From Tridacna crocea (lineage: Eukaryota > Mollusca > Bivalvia > Cardiida > Cardiidae), in the NCBI GenBank assembly GCA_943736015.1, contig OX031063.1:39014672-39078671 (forward strand): a stretch of 64,000 nt of DNA, in the 5' to 3' direction. The position numbers and the translations under genes are program-made. The notes beneath the pieces were generated by a model. It saw nothing but the letters and a program-made list of their open reading frames with translations. It made no database searches and was not told where the DNA came from. Of this stretch, positions 1 through 11,700 are shown piece by piece; the stretch's first letter is position 1; the number at the start of each line of letters is the position of its first letter.

Positions 1-499
1 AATGTGTTCATAAAAAATACTTCCAAAAGTAAAGATAGACATCTAAAGAAGAAAGTGCACTCACTTTTCCAAAGTCAAATCAACCGCAGAAACATTCAGT
101 TAGGAACTTTTTTTTTCCTCTTTTTCTTTTCTGATAAAACAGTGCAGAATAAGTGTTTGATATCAAGTTTTCAGCTGGGACTACTTTTCACTTCTATCCT
201 TGATTTGTTTCTTTTTACCACTACTTCTCACATTTTTCTCCTAAAACCACTTACTGCTTACCAACCAGGCGACCTATGAACATCACCGAAACACTTTTTC
301 ATAGTGAAAGATGAATATATCCTATTATAACTACTATCATAAATCCTTGGAAAGAATTGGCCGCAATGGGACTTTTTCGAAGCCGTGACGCCACCCCCCC
401 CCCCTTTCCCCCCGCTCCCCCCCACCCCTGCCGTTTCAACTCCCGTACTTTACTGACTGAGCAACCGGCCCCGACAGATGGCTATGTGTACATTTGTCT
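1..499. other. Non-coding, C-run tract
   Basis: No gene seen. T-rich at 108-250; poly-C tract at 391-428. Open frames here are short and low in complexity. Confidence 0.6.
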
Positions 500-763
500 T
501 ACAACAGGCAAAAAGGGACATTCGGACATTTGCGTAAAGTATCGTCCCGGATCAGCCTGCGCAGTCCGAGACGACACTTTCGGGCCGTGTGTGATTTTCT
601 CTTTCACTGAAGCATACCCTAGCGTTGGCGTAAAGTGTCGTCTCTTTCCGTTTATATATAATTTTCTGTTTTGCGCAAGTCTAGAATAGCACGAAATCTA
701 ATATAGTCGTAAAGTGCCTGCGAGAACTGCAAATGTTCGAATGTCCCTTTTCGCGTGTTGCAA
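500..763 (+). mobile_element. Family B MITE, copy 1 of a consecutive trio
   Basis: Family B is about 265 bp: inverted ends CAACACG(G)AAAAGGGGCATT / AATGCCCCTTTTCACGTGTTG, then CGTAAAGTGTCGTCTCGGAT and an internal CAGCCTGCGCAGTCCGCGCA hairpin. This copy lacks part of the right internal repeat. Confidence 0.75.
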
Positions 764-802
764 GTGTTCTGTGGTAAAGTATCTTCGATCTTGTTCATGA
801 CC

Positions 803-1070
803 TACAACACACAAGAAGGGGTATTCGGAACATCTGCATACAGTGTCGTCTCGGATCAGCCTGTGCAGTCCGCGTAGGCTGATCCGAGACGACACTTTAC
901 GTTCATATATAATTTTCTGTTTATATATAATTTTTCTGTTTTGCGCAAGTCTAGTATAGTACGAAATCTAATGTAGTCATAAAGCGCCGTTCCGGATTAG
1001 CCTGCGAGAACTGAGCAGGCTGATCCGAGGCGACATAAATTACGCATATGTCCCTTTTCGCTTGTTATAA
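803..1070 (+). mobile_element. Family B MITE, copy 2 of a consecutive trio
   Basis: Follows copy 1 by 39 bp in the same orientation. The core hairpin GGATCAGCCTGTGCAGTCCG is paired with GTAGGCTGATCCGAGACGAC. A 20-bp piece (CATATATAATTTTCTGTT) is duplicated inside. Confidence 0.75.
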
Positions 1071-1087
1071 GCCATATTATAATTGGC

Positions 1088-1342
1088 TTGCAACACGGGA
1101 AAAGGGGCATTCGGACATTTGCGTAAAGTGTCGTCTCGGATCAGCCTGCGCAGTCCGCGCAGGCTGATCCGAGACGACACTTTACGACTACATTAGATTT
1201 TGTGCTTTAGTAGACTTTTGCGAAACAGAAAATGACATAAGAACTGAAATTGTCGTTTCGGATTAGCCTGCGCAAACAGCCCAGGCTGATCCGAGACGAC
1301 ACTTTTCTCAAACGTCCGAATGCCCCTTTTCACGTGTTGCAG
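1088..1342 (+). mobile_element. Family B MITE, copy 3 of a consecutive trio (best kept)
   Basis: Both ends are intact (GCAACACGGGAAAAGGGGCA and CCCCTTTTCACGTGTTGCAG), as is the GATCAGCCTGCGCAGTCCGC hairpin. This is the reference copy for family B here. Confidence 0.8.
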
Positions 1343-1621
1343 GCCATATGTGAATTCATAGTCTTCTCTCACGTTATGGCGCAGTAGTACAAAAAAACTT
1401 ATATAGGTTATTTTAGATATATAATTAGCTGGTATTATGTTTCTTTGGAATTGTTATAAAACCGTTAATTCTACCGGAATTTATTACCCGGATTTTAAAC
1501 TATTACCTCCAGCATTTTTGTACAGAATGTTGCATTACTTTGTAGGCTTAAACAACCGTTTACATATAAATGCAGGTCTTGTACTTATTATCACCTTAAC
1601 CTAATTTACAATGGACCACTT

Positions 1622-1845
1622 TTATCATTTACCAATCCCGACTTTATACGCCCCTAAGAAAGAAGCCTTTTGAAAAAATTGTGGTAAAAGGAGAAAATGC
1701 TGGTAACCAGCATTTTCTCCTTTTCCCACAATGTTTTCTACTCTTCCCAACACGAATCTAAACTTTTCAATCAGGTTTATTTTGTCGTCTGCAAATGTTT
1801 TCAATTTTAACTTGTCTGAAATTTTGTTGTTTAGTAAAGAGTTAA
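1622..1845 (+). mobile_element. Family A MITE
   Basis: Family A full form is about 227 bp. TTAA, CCCATTACCACACAATCC..., a hairpin core GAGAAAATGCTGGTAACCAG and its complement, then GTCGTCTGCAAATGCTTTCA and ...GGTAAAGAG, TTAA. Plus orientation means the CCCATTACC end comes first. Here the left end has drifted (CATTTACCAATCCC); the core is intact. Confidence 0.8.
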
Positions 1846-2536
1846 ACAGAAATGAGCTATGATCTGTGAAAAGGGGTTTTAATGCATCCTTAAAAAAAAG
1901 TGTCGACCCCGGTCAGCCCGCGCTGATGTTTTACGTCGGATTCAATATAGATCACATATTCATGTGCCTTCTGGGTTTCACAAGTAAAAGGCTGGGGCTC
2001 TGAATAGTCCTGTCCAATGCCACGCCCACGAATAAACCAGTTGGATTCCAGTGAGGTTCTAGCTCAGGACCCTAGGGCTACGAGTAATATACTTTTCCAC
2101 TGAGCCATGTATAATGAGACCATTGTTCGTTATGATACTCCGCAGTACACAACCAAATAACAATCAAGAACGTCTAGATATACGTCTCAGTATAATATTG
2201 ACTTTGTTTCTTGTCAAAAATTTTATTTCCACCGCAATGGATCATAACAAATCTCATACTGTTGCTTTCAGGAAGTTTATGTAGAACTTGGCAGTGTTTA
2301 CTTGATCAAACACCCATTCTGCACATCAACCGCAGATGTTGCAATTATTTTTCAATTATAAGTGATTGCCTCATAAAACAAATTTTTATCTGCCAACAAT
2401 GAATACCTTAATGCAAAATCGTGGTATTCAACACCAATTAAAATTTCATATATCAGTACATTCCAAAACACTGTTGCAAAGGAACACAATTTGCAAGTAA
2501 CTATGAAAAATGTCGCTTGTAGGAGACAATTCACAT
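1846..2536. other. No recognised feature
   Basis: Non-coding. Contains ACCCTAGGGCTACGAGTAAT and an ACTGAGCCATGTAT stretch that looks like an old repeat edge. No tRNA fold was accepted. Confidence 0.5.
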
Positions 2537-2757
2537 TTAACTCTTTACATTGCGACAAAAAAGTACACGTGGTCAAACTGACAGCACTTGCAGACGACAG
2601 TTTAGATTTGATGGAATTTGTCTGTGATAGGGTAGAAAACATTGTGGGAAACAGGAGAAAATGCTGGTTACCAGCATTTTCTCCTTTTTCCTTAATGTTT
2701 TCAAAAGGCTTATTCCTAAGGGTGAATTATATTTCGGGATTATGTTATAAAGGGTGA
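2537..2757 (-). mobile_element. Family A MITE
   Basis: Starts TTAACTCTTTACA; the core has intact inner arms (AGAAAATGCTGGTTACCAGC). The right end has lost the TTAA. Confidence 0.75.
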
Positions 2758-2805
2758 ATAGTCTTCGTTCATGTTCAGGTGCAGTTTATTTCTGCAACAT
2801 CATAT

Positions 2806-2884
2806 CGTCGGTTTACTTCCAAAACCTCGTAACTACAGCTTGTAACAAGCTGTAGTTACGAGGTTTTGGAAGTAAACCAACGAC
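2806..2884. repeat. 79-bp near-perfect hairpin
   Basis: Arms of about 39 bp (TCGTCGGTTTACTTCCAAAA... and its complement) differ at one base, with almost no loop (centre CTTGTAACAAG). Confidence 0.85.
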
Positions 2885-3299
2885 ATGTTCTTTTAGACGT
2901 GCTTTGTGCTGGTACAACACAGATGAGAAATATTGCAACAGAAGGAAAGTCACAATCTCTAATTTATATCAAAATATCAAAAAAGCAGCAAATAATGTAA
3001 GCTATTTCTTGTATAAGAACAGTCATCTTTTAGATGCATCCTCTCTTTTCGCCCTTTTTTTATTGTATAAAAATTTGAATTTTGAAGGACAAAAGAGAAT
3101 AAAATTAGCAATCCTGTTTTTTATTCATTGGATTATGGCTGTATTTTTTATTGGGTAGAATCCAGAATCTTCTGCACCGCTGCTAAAACCCAATCTACCA
3201 CATCAAAAAGATGAAGGAAATTACTTTAAAAAGCCGAATATTTGTGCTGCTCTTTGATTTTAGTAGGCTATAACAGAACAAAGAAGAAATTGAAGCATC

Positions 3300-3507
3300 T
3301 TAACCCTTCATTGAAGAAGCCTTCTGAAAACATTGTGGACAAATGAGAAAATGCTGGTAACCAGCATTTTCTCTTTTTTCCCCACAAAGTTTTTTTTCTT
3401 TTCTCTTATAAAGTCAAATTTCAATTTTTGAGTCACGTTTATTTTGTTGTCTCCAAATACTTTCAATTTGGACCAGTCTAAAATTTCGTCGTTTGGTAAA
3501 GAGTTAA
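3300..3507 (+). mobile_element. Family A MITE, short left part
   Basis: TTAA at both ends. About 20 bp are missing after the left terminus. Confidence 0.8.
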
Positions 3508-4086
3508 CTTTGTGGCAAATAATTCTGTCATTGTACAAAGTACAAAATAAAACAAACTATCTTCACTTGTGTTTTTCATTCATGCGTTCATCTATATTCA
3601 AATAATTCATACTAAATTAGTTCATTATCGTTTATGTCAGTATAAGTATTGTAACCATTTATATGTAGATTAAAAGCTGTACAAGCTTATGTCGAATAAA
3701 ATATGTCTATGTCTTTGTCTATAATGGTCTGAAATCTTTATAGTCACAACTGACAAAAATATTGAAGTTGAAATAAAGATTAGTCCAATTATTTGGCAAA
3801 AAAAGAACTTTTTACATAAAAATGGAACCCTGACAGGTGGCGGCTCAAGCGTTGAGCGTCTTCGTGCAGGAACCGATAGACATTTTTGCCACGGATCTCT
3901 TCTTGCCGTGATAGAAAACCACGATCAAATACTAGTTATTACTAACGACACCATTTGTGTCAAAAATCCTCACTTTACACTATTAAAAAAAACTGAGCAC
4001 TCTTTCTTGAAATTTCAATTAAAGTCAATTTTTTTCTTTTTAAGAACCATCTCAATTTTCATTCTTTGCCAACCACAACTGTCGTT

Positions 4087-4300
4087 GCTTTTGTTGACAG
4101 TGAAGATGTAAGATCAGACTGCACAAAACGTCTAATCTGATCTTCAATCTACACTGTCAGAATATTACTAGATACAAGCGTATTATTTTTTTCAAAATAG
4201 AGCCGCTTTTTCGACAAGTATAGAAACAAGATCAGACTGCAAAAAAAGTGCGGTCGGATCTCGAATCAACATTGTCCGATGATAACAAGGTACGCGTATA
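4087..4300. repeat. GATCAGACTGCA repeat
   Basis: GACAGTGAAGATGTAAGATC then GTCTAATCTGATCTTCAATC forms one inverted pair; a second follows at 4200-4285 (AAGATCAGACTGCAAAAAAA, GGTCGGATCTCGAATCAACA). Confidence 0.5.
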
Positions 4301-4306
4301 TATTGT

Positions 4307-4535
4307 TTAAGCCATTACCACACAATCCCTACCTTTGACGCCCCCGAGAAAGAAGCCTTTAGAAACCATTGAGGGAAAAGGAGAAAATGCTGGTAACCAG
4401 CATTTTCTCCTTTTCCCACAATGTTTTATACCCTTCACAAAACAAATTTCAACTTTTCAGTCACTTTGATTTTGTCGTCTGCAAATGCTTTCAATTTGGA
4501 CCAGTCTAAAATAGTGTCGTTTGGTAATGAGTTAT
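4307..4535 (+). mobile_element. Family A MITE
   Basis: TTAAGCCATTACCACACAAT at the left; the right TTAA has become TTAT. Core intact. Confidence 0.85.
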
Positions 4536-5260
4536 TCAATTCAGAGGTGCTATGCGGACAGTGCACTGTGGATCCAAACTGCATTATAAATTATGGTCTG
4601 ATCTTGAATCTACATTGTCCGATACACGTATTTTTTTTCAAACTAAAGTTCATTTTGCACAGCAAGTGTAGATCCAAAATCAGACTGCAAAAGGACAAAC
4701 AGGCTGATCTTGAATTTCACCCTGTCCGATAACTATGGATAACCATAAGATAGACTTTTATTCCACCCAAACCAGCCTTGACATTGCAATAGCATGACTA
4801 TTTTTTATTAATTGAAAATGTCGTTTTCATTTTATTCGACGCTTCATAGGTTAATGTGCTACTTAAATTACCATTTAATTTACCACTTCATCGCTATTCA
4901 CACACTTTTACGACATTCGTTTCAACGCTTTTATTATCGTGTTACATCGGTTTTTATTCGGGATAAATGTTCCACTGTAAGACCTTGAAAAGTTTTGGCT
5001 CTGTAACAAATTATCAGTCGATTTTTAAGTGATAAAATGGAAGAAAGAAGGGAACCTGGTGCTTCTCTGTTAAGATTAATTCGTTTCCTCAAAATGCTGT
5101 ATCAGCATGCCCTTTTATTCTACCGCACAAGGGAAGTTCGTATTAATTTCATTTTCTTTCTTTTTCTTATCATGTTTTAAAGCAATATTATTAGTTTAAA
5201 TGCATCTTTGATCGCAATGGGTTTTTTTTTCCCGCCGAAAATCTTTATAGGCCTACAGCT

Positions 5261-5481
5261 TTTACTCTTTACCAAACAACCATTCTTAGACTTAATCCAA
5301 ATTGAAAGCATTCGCAGACGACAAGTCATATACACTTTAATGATAAGATTTATCTTGACAAAGTATAAACAATTGCAGGAAAAGGAGAAAATACTGGTTA
5401 CCAGCATTTTTCTCCTTTTTCAGCAAAGTTTTCAAAAGCCTTCTACCTGAGGATCGCTTGAGAACAGGATAGTTTGGTTAA
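5261..5481 (-). mobile_element. Family A MITE, abutting the next copy
   Basis: Starts TTACTCTTTACCAAACAACC and ends at the TTAA shared with the 5478 copy. The outer core arms are degraded. Confidence 0.75.
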
Positions 5482-5706
5482 CCCATTACCACACAATCCC
5501 TACTTTTGACGCCCCTGAGAAAGAAGACTTTTGAAAACACTGTGGGAAAAGGAGAAAATGCTGGTAACCAGCATTTTCTCCTTTTCCCCCAGTGTTTTCT
5601 ACCCTTCCCAGAACAAATTTCTATTTTTCAGCCACTTTTTTTTTGTCGTCTGCAAATGCTTTGAATTTGGACCAGTCTAAAATTTTCTTGTGTGGTAAAG
5701 AGTTAA
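5478..5706 (+). mobile_element. Family A MITE, intact ends
   Basis: TTAA at both ends and a long core hairpin. Shares its left TTAA with the previous copy. Confidence 0.85.
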
Positions 5707-5714
5707 GGAATTAA

Positions 5715-5944
5715 TTAAACCCATTACCACACAATCCCTACTTTTGACGCCCCTGAGAAAGAAGCCTTTAGAAAACATTATGGGAAAAGGAGAAATTGCT
5801 GGTAACCAGCATTTTCTCCTTTTCCCACAATGTTTTCTACCCCTCACAAAACAAATTTCAAATTTTCAGTCACTTTTATTTTATCGTCTGCAAATGCTTT
5901 CAATTTGGACAAACCGAAAATATTGTCGTTTGGTAAAGAGTTAA
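5715..5944 (+). mobile_element. Family A MITE, intact ends
   Basis: Only 8 bp after the previous copy and in the same orientation. One arm reads GAGAAATTGCTGG against CAGCATTTTCTC. Confidence 0.85.
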
Positions 5945-6429
5945 ATGCCGCGCCGTAAGATTCTAGACGAATATGTTGTTTAAATTTATATGTAAAATGT
6001 CAGCATTCAAACTAAAACCCATTATCTCCTGGAATTAAAGTGAAAGCAGGATCAACGTTTTAATAAAAATTTATGTTTCAGGGAAAAAAAGACTTATCTT
6101 GTTTGCCCCAAAATAAATTCAGTGCAGATGACTCTGAAAACACCAGTTACATATGAAATAATCATAATTATATCAATATTTATCAAATTTTAGAGACACC
6201 ATCATTTTGTCCCTTTCCCACGATATTTTTGAAAAAAAAAAAAACTACCCTATGGTCGTTAAAACAAGACTTTGGCAAAAGGTTACAGCGAAAATTATCA
6301 ATAGATTTAAAGGAAATGTCTCCCATGGCAGGTGCTGATATCAACGTCAAAACAAAGATGTTTTATAATGGACAAAAAACAATTTTGATTACGTTGGTCT
6401 TCATTCAGAAAACATTGGCCTTTTATGTC

Positions 6430-6660
6430 TTGCAGCGCGCAAAAAGGGGCATTTGGACATTTGCGTAAAGTGTCGTCTCGGATCAGCCTGCACAGTCCGC
6501 TCAGGCTAATCCGAGACGGCACTTTACAACTACATTAGATTTTGTGCTACAATCGACTTGTGCAAAACACAAAACTGCATAAAAACGGAAATCGTCGCAG
6601 GCTGATTCGAGACGATACTTTACGCAAACGTCCGAAGGTCCCTTTTCACGTGTTGCAAGC
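6430..6660 (+). mobile_element. Family B MITE
   Basis: GCAAAAAGGGGCATTTGGAC at the left and GGTCCCTTTTCACGTGTTGC at the right. Internal deletion in the right half. Confidence 0.75.
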
Positions 6661-6840
6661 CACATAACTTCGAACAATTAAATTATAAATTTTACGTACG
6701 ACCAGTTGATGCGCTATCGTAAGGGATTTTTTCGATGTTTTGGGGTATCTGGCGAAATCAAAGTGAAGTCTGTATTTATTAAAAATATACGCTACGGATC
6801 TAAGACATAAGGAAAACATTATTGAAGATGGGGAAAAATC

Positions 6841-6890
<50 letters not shown>

Positions 6891-6990
6891 GGGCGGACGG
6901 ACGGAGGGACCGACGGACAGATGGACGGAGGGACGGACGAGTGGACAGACAGACAGACGGACGGACAGATGGGTGGATGAATTAACGGAA
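6841..6990 (+). repeat. (ATTG)n then (GGAC)n microsatellites
   Basis: About 12 ATTG units at 6841-6888, then irregular ACGG/GACA/GGAC units. Open frames here are artefacts. Confidence 0.92.
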
Positions 6991-6995
6991 AGACG

Positions 6996-7112
6996 ACCGG
7001 TGTAATGCAGAGAAATGACCCCCATTACAAAATGACCTACGGTCATTTCTCGACGTAGAATAATGACCCATGGGTCATTTTGTAATGGGGTCATTTTTCT
7101 GCATTACACCGG
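6996..7112. mobile_element. 117-bp hairpin MITE inside a microsatellite
   Basis: ACCGGTGTAATGCAGAGAAA and the CCCCATTACAAAATGACC arm pair with the complement ending CTGCATTACACCGG. GACGG/GACCG-type microsatellite lies on both sides. Confidence 0.75.
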
Positions 7113-7133
7113 ACTGACCGACCGACCGATATA

Positions 7134-7356
7134 TGATCCTTGCTCTGGCAAAAGGGGGCTTAATACATCTCCGTAATGTAGTATACCAAGCAAGCTATCA
7201 CAATAATCCTGGATCCATGAAATTCATTTTGCCGAACAACTATACGGAAAATTGACTGATCGCGAAACGTTTTGGCCAGGGCAGCCTGTGCGAACTGCGC
7301 AGGCCGACCTGAGTCGATTTTTATAGCAGAAGCATAAAAGCCCATTTTGTGAAAAG
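7134..7356. mobile_element. Family C foldback MITE
   Basis: Family C ends pair ATGCTCTG(TG)AAAAGGGG(G)CTTAATGCATCT with its complement. Its centre carries an inverted GGTCAGCCTGNGCAG / CTGCGCAGGCTGACC motif. This copy: GCTCTGGCAAAAGGGGGCTT to AAAGCCCATTTTGTGAAAAG. Confidence 0.6.
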
Positions 7357-7460
7357 GTTTATAAAATACATTTGTTTGTTTTTATGCCATCAGTCAGTGC
7401 TCTCTGATTCTATCAATGATAATGCCCAAATAGCCAAAATTTGATTACTCGCTGTAATAG

Positions 7461-7562
7461 TATATGATTCATGCTCTATGAAAAGGGGGTTTAATGCATC
7501 TGCTAATGGTATCGACTGATGTGAGCCTCCACTCCACGCAGGCTGACCTGAATCGAAACGTT
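7461..7562. mobile_element. Family C, half copy
   Basis: Has the TGCTCTATGAAAAGGGGGTT end, then breaks off after ACGCAGGCTGACCTGAATCG. Confidence 0.55.
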
Positions 7563-8184
7563 TGACTATTGGATAATTTTCTGCCGGTCAAAATACCTTT
7601 CTTCCTCATTATCAAGCCGGATTTCAGACAAAATAAATTTTATGTATCCATGGAGATGCAATATAACCTCTCTACGTTGAGCCGGTCGCTTATATTTAAC
7701 TTTTCAAACTTTTCACGGAAAAAATGTAGAGAGAGAGAAAAAATGTAGCTACATTTAACAAATACTTTCTCCTTTTGTCTACAATATTGTCTTCCCGTGT
7801 TATTTTAGGCAAAATAGTATGTTGTCATCATTTGTTTTTATTTTCGACGAGTTTTAAAATGTGTCGATTGCCAAATGGAGCTGAACAATAGATGGACCAG
7901 TGTTGTACATTTATCATTTACTTAGGCACCATTTCTTATACTTTTCGCTAGTTTATCTGCTCTGACATTTAGAGTAGTTTCCCTTAGAAAGGAAAAAGGC
8001 GAGAACACCGAAAAAGAACAAATTTTCAATTCATTTACACATAGTTTGTAATCTTTCCGTTTTATTTGTGAAATTATACGTAATTTCTTCATTTATTGAT
8101 TACTGATATTGTATCCGAATTAACTTGTCAAAGTAACTTGTTCGTGACATTCTACAGAAAAAAAATGACATGCTCATGATACTG
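7563..8184. other. No recognised feature
   Basis: AT-rich, no ORF of note. It could contain the untranslated first exon of TMEM33, but no donor was convincing. Confidence 0.45.
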
Positions 8185-8240
8185 CACCCAGTCAAAAATC
8201 GTACTGTACCCAATTCGAAACGTACCCAGATAGGGTCAAA
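8185..8240 (+). repeat. AGTCAAAA / CGTACCCA minisatellite, short
   Basis: CCAGTCAAAAATCGTACTGT and ACCCAATTCGAAACGTACCC; same motif as 24285-24410. Confidence 0.5.
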
Positions 8241-8244
8241 AAAC

Positions 8245-8473
8245 TTAACCCATCACCACAAAATCCCTACTTTTGATGCCCCTGAGAAAGAAGTCTTTAG
8301 AAAACGTTGTGGAAAAAGGAGAAAATGCTGGTAACCAGCATTTTCTCCATTTCCCACAATGTTTTCTACCCTTCACAAAACAAATTTCAAATTTTCAGTC
8401 ACTTTTATTTTGTCGTCTGCAAATGCTTTCAGTTTGGACCAGTCTAAAATATTGTCGTTTGGTAATGAGTTAA
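8245..8473 (+). mobile_element. Family A MITE, intact ends
   Basis: TTAACCCATCACCAC to GGTAATGAGTTAA. It lies about 220 bp before the TMEM33 acceptor at 8691. Confidence 0.85.
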
Positions 8474-8691
8474 AAGGGGGAGACAAGTGTATCTAAATGA
8501 AGTCTAAATGTATGGATCCATTATTTTATAGTTTTTTCATCCTTGATTGTTAGAAAATAAAGTTATGTTATTGAGAAGTAGAAATTATCACCGTTTTCAA
8601 TTAGGTGATGTTTAAGTGTGCATCTCTGTAGCCTTATCATTAAGTATGATTGAAATTAATGAAGGAAACATGTTTCACACATTTATTGCAG

Positions 8692-8795
8692 GTACTCACT
8701 TACAGTTTAAAGCCATGGCTGACAGTGATCAACAGGGGTCAACACAAAATGCATCCCAGAATCAGCAGCAACAACCACAACAAAATACTGTTTTG
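8692..8795 (+). CDS. TMEM33: TMEM33 coding exon 1 with 23 nt of 5' UTR
   Basis: The acceptor TTTATTGCAG ends at 8691. The ATG at 8715 has an A at -3 of its context (AGCCATGG). It encodes residues 1-27, rich in Q, N and S, in phase 0. The donor GTAAAG starts at 8796. Confidence 0.9.
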
Positions 8796-11700
8796 GTAAA
8801 GTACTTATGACTTTGAACAACTGTAATGAAGAAGATTTTTTTGAAAATAATTTGGGAAATGGAGAAAATGCATTTTCTCCTTTTCCCCCATTTTTTTCTT
8901 GTTTTTCACTTGTTCAAATACAAGTTCCATTATTATACCCCCGCAAAACAAATATCTTGTGGGCGTATACTGGAATCAGCCTGTCCGTCTGTCTGTGTAT
9001 CAGTCTGTGTGTCTGGGTGTATGTCTGTGTACAAAGTACTAGTAGCTGCCTGTTTCTGTCAAAGCGCTGGCAGGGGTATTAAGTCACATTCAGTGACAGC
9101 TCTAGTTTGACACTGAGACATCTAATTTTTGTCTGCAAATGTTTGCTTCTTTGACAAATCTAAAATTTTGTCTCTTGGTGAAGTGGTAGAGCACAGTTAA
9201 ACATGTAGAAAGCAGCTAATTCGTTTAGCTCTACCAAATAACAAAATGTTAGACTTGTTTCCATTGAAAGATTATGAATATGACAAATTAATTGCAGCTT
9301 TAACTCTTTACCACATGATCCTGACTTATAATGATCTTGACAAAAAAAAAGCTTTTGAAAACCTGTGGGAAAAGGAGGTAACCAGCATTTTCTTCTTTTC
9401 CCACAATGTTTTCTTTCCTTCCAAAACAAATTTTGTCTTGTGATTGACCTTTAATATGTCTAGTGCAAATGCTTTCAATTTGGACAAGTCTAAAATCTTT
9501 CCTGTTTGTTAAATAATTAAGGCTGGGAATTTGAAAGAGACATTGTGAAAAAATGGAAATTCCTTGGTACCAGTATTTTTTTCTTATATTTTCTGTGGCT
9601 CTTTAGCCCAGGGTTGAGTAAAGAGTTGAGTTGTTATTACTCTGTGTTTTCAAAATCTGAGTTGAATATTACTCATACTGGCTTTGATTAAAACAGCAAC
9701 CTATCTTAGCAGGTCAGGATAAAAAAAAATGCTCAGTCGCTATTGCTATTGACCAAGCAGGTGGATATCATTAAAACTCAAAATTTAAAAAAAAACAATG
9801 ATATTTTATTTTAGGGACACATGATGAATAACAAGGTTGAAGCAGGATTGTGGATGACTAGGATTTTTACTGTACTAAGCAGCATCTTGTTTCTTCTACC
9901 TTTCTTTGGGTATGAAACCATATTTTTTCCCCATAACACAATTATCAATTTAGAGGTTCAGTTAACCCATTATCAAACAAACCTTTATTTACTCATTATC
10001 AAACGACAAAATTTTAGGTTTGTCCAAATTGAAAGCATTTACAGACGACAAAATAAAAGTGACTGAACATTTGAAATTTGTTGTTTGAAGGGTAGAAAAC
10101 TTTGTGAGCAAAGGAGAAAATGCTGGTTACCAGCATTTTCTCCTTTTCCCACAATGTTTTTAAAGGCTTCTTTCTCGGGGTCTTCAAAAGTAGGAATTGT
10201 GTGATAATGGGTTAAACAACTTTGAGAATTAAAGCGACTGAAAGAAAAATTGGGAAAGTAGAAAATGCTGAGAACTAGTATTTTCTGCTATTACAAAATG
10301 GTGTTTTTAGCTTTTCAAAGACATTGCCTATTATTTTAGCTCATTTCATTTGAAAATATTTTCAATTTGGACAAGTCTAGAAAATTGCTGAATGTTGTAC
10401 TAATTCAAAAGTGTATTGTAGAATTCAGAGACTAACATCATCATTTCTTCACTAAAAGCTATGTTGTGTGCACTCATCATACTTGCCTTGATGAGACATT
10501 TCTAATTGATTACCCACAACTTAGGTTTTAGTGAAGAAATAATGACTGGGATTCCAATATTCTTATGTATCAAACCTTTTCACTCTGATCGCCATAATTA
10601 TGCTGTGCTCAGCTTGTTTCATTTGAAGAACTTTTCTGATACACATATGTGTGTTTCAATATGGCAACAGACCACTTTTAGAAAGAAAAATAAATTGCAG
10701 AAAATGCTCATTGCAAGTTAGCAATGAAAAATTAATCAGATTGTATACTGGTACATCACTTGACGTTGTAATAAGATTATGCGTCTAGCAACTTATTGAA
10801 CTCTTTAACAAACAACAACATTTTAGACCGGTTCAAATTGAAAGCATTTGCAGACTACAAAGGTGACTGAGAAATTGAAATTTGGTTTGGGAAGGGTAGA
10901 AAACACTGTGGGAAAAGGAGAAAATGCTGGTTACCAGTATTTCCTCCTTTTCTCACAATGTTTTCTAAAGGCTTCTTTCTCAGGGTCGTGTGTGGTAAAG
11001 ACCTAATCTAGTAGTTTCTAATGCTTTCTTTTCAGTGGAAATCCATATACTCATTACCAACGAGCCCTTATAAGCAACGCAGCTACGAGTGCTCTACGGC
11101 TCCACCAGAGAATTCCAAACTTTCAATTTAGTCGTGCTTTTTTTGCCGTTCTTTTTGCTGAGGACAGCTGTCATTATTTGCTGTTCAGCATTATATTCCT
11201 CAACAGCTACCCAGTGACAAGTAAATATACATCCAATTCTATTTTGTAATTTAAAAACAAAGCTCCAGACAAAGGGAATGATTTTTTTTTTTTCCTCAAC
11301 TAAACCTTTTGTTATGGGTATCTGTTAGAATTTTCTCATCAAGACAGTTCTAAAGAGCATGCACAAAATAGGTTCTAGAAGAGAAATGATGGATTTAGAG
11401 TACCTTCATTCTCGTTTATCTGGAGCTCTGTAAGAAATACCCATTTGACTTTGATGGTAGATCTCATCTCTGTTTGGACATTCCGGATATTCTCTCACCA
11501 TGAATTTTAATACAGATTTTGATTTTTATTACATTTTCAAAATCTTTTGCAAAATTTGACCCCGACACATGTTCTACATGTATCTAAACCCTTTACTAAA
11601 CAACAAGATTTTAGCTTGGTCCACTCCAAAGGCATTTACAGACATTTACAAAATGAATATCATTCAAACAATGAAATTGTCTTGGGTAGGATAGAAGACA

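Noticed and set aside
6819-7094. Open frame with NQSI and LSV/RPSV repeats
   Set aside because: Produced by the ATTG and GGAC microsatellites.
8975-9030. GTCTGTGTGT-rich stretch as a stand-alone microsatellite
   Set aside because: It is an internal part of repeat E, also present at 56815-56870 in the other orientation.
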